Source: Trebonia sp963843745 (lineage in GTDB: Bacteria > Actinomycetota > Actinomycetes > Streptosporangiales > Streptosporangiaceae). Taken from it: a stretch of DNA of 64,000 nt. Made by a program: the position numbers and the translations under genes. The notes beneath the pieces were generated by a model that was given only the letters and a program-made list of their open reading frames with translations, did not search any database and was not told where the DNA came from. Below, one piece after another: positions 62,774 through 64,000 of this stretch (positions within the stretch are counted from its first letter, which is position 1; each line of letters begins with the position of its first letter). The DNA lies in the NCBI GenBank assembly GCA_963843745.1, contig CAWJLP010000006.1:372001-436000 (forward strand), written 5' to 3'.

Positions 62774-63412
62774 TTGGGATCTTCCGGTAAGTCCGGAAAG
62801 CGTCCATCGGGGATGAGCGACACTGTGAAAGGGGCGATCATCGGGGCTCTTGGTGCAGTCGTTGCCGCCGTGCTAACGGCCGTTATCGGCCACTCTGCCG
62901 GAATTGTCTATATTGGAGCGCTTCCGTCGCCTTCGCAAGTTCCAACAACTAGCCTGCCGAGCCCGACAGCTCCCGGGTCCACAGCAGATCCCGGGTCCAC
63001 AGCGACGGTCGGGACCGCTGCGCCTCTTTATACGGCACCGTTCACTGTCCATGGCCCGAATGCTGGCACTTGCAATACCTGGGTCTATGTTTCTTTTAGC
63101 GCGTCCGGCCCCGTTGTAAACTCACCAGGGGGGGATCTCGATTTCGATTGTTCAGATTCCGGGGTGCCGGAGATGAGACCATCGGGTGGTGCAGCTTTTG
63201 CCGCTGTCCCTTCCAAGCCTGACGCATCCACCTGTGTCAGCGCTACACAGAGCGACCCGCTTCCTGCGCTTGCATTGCGCGACATGACCAGTGGCATGTG
63301 GCTATGCGTGGATAATGGTTCTTTGGTGACAGCGATGCAGTTGCAGACACCACCAAGTCAAGCAGCCACTACAGGCATCGTGAGATTCACGGCGTCCGCA
63401 TGGACTGCTTGA
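62774..63412 (+). CDS. Membrane-anchored secreted protein, function unknown
   Basis: 212 residues from TTG 62774, preceded by GGGGGGA; ATG 62813 is an alternative. One membrane helix (GAIIGALGAVVAAVLTAVIG) and a Ser/Thr/Pro linker precede an outer domain with Cys residues, GTCNTWVYVSFSASGPVVNS, and a tail DMTSGMWLCVDNGSLVTAMQ. The outer domain may be ricin-like or binding-type, but I do not recognise it. Frame intact. Confidence 0.55.
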   Translation: MGSSGKSGKRPSGMSDTVKGAIIGALGAVVAAVLTAVIGHSAGIVYIGALPSPSQVPTTSLPSPTAPGSTADPGSTATVGTAAPLYTAPFTVHGPNAGTCNTWVYVSFSASGPVVNSPGGDLDFDCSDSGVPEMRPSGGAAFAAVPSKPDASTCVSATQSDPLPALALRDMTSGMWLCVDNGSLVTAMQLQTPPSQAATTGIVRFTASAWTA

Positions 63413-63692
63413 GCCCGTAGCCCTAGCGGACGCCGAGCTCGGCCCGTGAAGGCGCCGCGCGCGGTAATTCGTTCTGGCGACGCCCGTGATACGGGCTCGT
63501 AAGGCAGAGTCGGGGAGGGTCCGAGTAACCAACTGAGTAACGACACCCAGCGATACCGGTATACGTCGCCGGACATGAGCAGACGGGTAACCGCAGGCCA
63601 GGTACAGAAGATCGGAAGTCCGAATAGTCCCAGAAGTTCCCTGATAAAGAAGAGGTCGTGGTACGACGGACTGCGATGAAGGCATATACCTT
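63413..63692. other. 280-bp gap, no gene seen
   Basis: Frames on both strands here are short and of low coding quality. No repeat was recognised. Confidence 0.25.
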
Positions 63693-64000
63693 TCAGCCAG
63701 ATCCTGCTAGTCTCCGCTCGACCTTTTCTAGTGCATTCCTAACTTGCTCTAGTAGCTCTTGGTCGGCCACTGCCTCAGTAGCCGTTTGAGGTGCCTGCTC
63801 TATGTCCGGTTCGCCGAGAGCCTTGAGGATGCGCGGTAGGTCAATCTTGGTGGTGGAAGTGCGCTGAGACTGTTCACCTTCGATAAGTCCACGAAGAGCA
63901 TTCAGGATACCAAGATTTACCACCCCGACAAAAAGCAGGCTGACTCCAATATTTTGGAAAAAACCTTGCCACCATCCCCGGAAAACTACTCCTGAAAGCG
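63693..64000 (-). CDS. Small membrane protein, partial at right edge
   Basis: The minus-strand frame is open from the right edge and reads RGWWQGFFQNIGVSLLFVGV, a membrane helix, then ILNALRGLIEGEQSQRTSTT and KIDLPRILKALGEPDIEQ to the stop at 63693. A GTG at 63923 may be a start, but the helix before it suggests the gene begins beyond 64000. Function unknown. GC content is lower than in the core genes. Confidence 0.55.
   Translation of the reverse strand, partial: LSGVVFRGWWQGFFQNIGVSLLFVGVVNLGILNALRGLIEGEQSQRTSTTKIDLPRILKALGEPDIEQAPQTATEAVADQELLEQVRNALEKVERRLAGSG

Noticed and set aside
1..64000. CRISPR array or rRNA genes
   Set aside because: No regular 25-40 base repeat with unique spacers and no rRNA segment were seen. 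The 54-bp repeats lie inside a protein gene.

Overview
This is high-GC actinobacterial chromosome. The markers are a mycothiol synthase (MshD), a FilP/DivIVA-like coiled-coil protein, a DUF222/HNH (13E12-type) protein, an LysM/Rpf-like transglycosylase, DUF1707 and PspC membrane proteins, and a Cys-rich actinobacterial leader peptide. The gene style suggests a filamentous actinomycete of Streptosporangiales type, but that placement is an inference.

Layout. Positions 1-5.2 kb hold a sulfur module on the minus strand (thioredoxin-like protein, Cys-rich leader peptide, DUF4395 protein, SseA-type sulfurtransferase running off the left edge), an ECF sigma/anti-sigma pair, a MoaD-like protein, and an OmpR-type regulator coupled to mshD. 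Positions 5.8-16.3 kb hold mostly intact housekeeping-type genes: FilP-like protein, Ppx/GppA phosphatase, FAD oxidoreductase beside a decapitated ABC ATPase, DUF1345-like membrane protein, YdcF, MetE-like enzyme, HNH protein, glycosidase-like lipoprotein and DUF1707. Positions 16.5-19.7 kb hold two surface proteins (an 18-residue-repeat protein and a two-LysM protein), both with frame breaks. Positions 19.6-22.2 kb hold a compact peptide locus: XRE regulator, double palindrome, 75-residue leader-like peptide, hairpin, and an M50 metalloprotease broken at its HExxH motif. Positions 22.2-28.7 kb hold catabolic genes (nucleotidyltransferase, alpha/beta hydrolase, acyl-CoA synthetase, methyltransferase, TetR, tartrate/malate-type dehydrogenase) around a double TetR-type operator. 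Positions 28.7-36.5 kb hold the LysM/Rpf-like gene with an attenuator-like leader, a ParA plus small DNA-binding-protein pair, DUF2332, MFS and a large LuxR/MalT-type regulator.

Positions 36.5-45 kb are a gene graveyard (hydrolase, LysR, S53 peptidase and TetR remnants) mixed with DinB, Orn/Lys/Arg-type decarboxylase, cupin, and toxin-antitoxin-like DUF pairs (DUF6883/DUF4926 and DUF4160/DUF2442). Positions 45.35-54.36 kb are the most notable part. A 44-bp copy of the 3' part of tRNA-Phe occurs three times (45354, 50618, 54282); the last copy is in the intact tRNA. This delimits two tandem islands. The first (about 5.2 kb) carries a CHAT-protease/STAND-NTPase/TPR protein of about 1360 residues, split by three single-base frame breaks, followed by an overlapping 157-residue partner. 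It resembles a bacterial caspase-like conflict (defence) module. The second (about 3.6 kb) is mostly decayed. Positions 54.3-58 kb hold tRNA-Phe, -Asp, -Glu and -Lys with an ankyrin-repeat gene inside the cluster, PspC and an acyl-CoA dehydrogenase. Positions 58.3-64 kb hold a serpin and poorly conserved small genes between dispersed repeats that also occur in the second island.

At least nine loci show single-base indels that break an otherwise readable frame. They fall in accessory or repetitive genes and not in the core genes. Either these genes are decaying or the assembly has small indel errors; reads are needed to decide.
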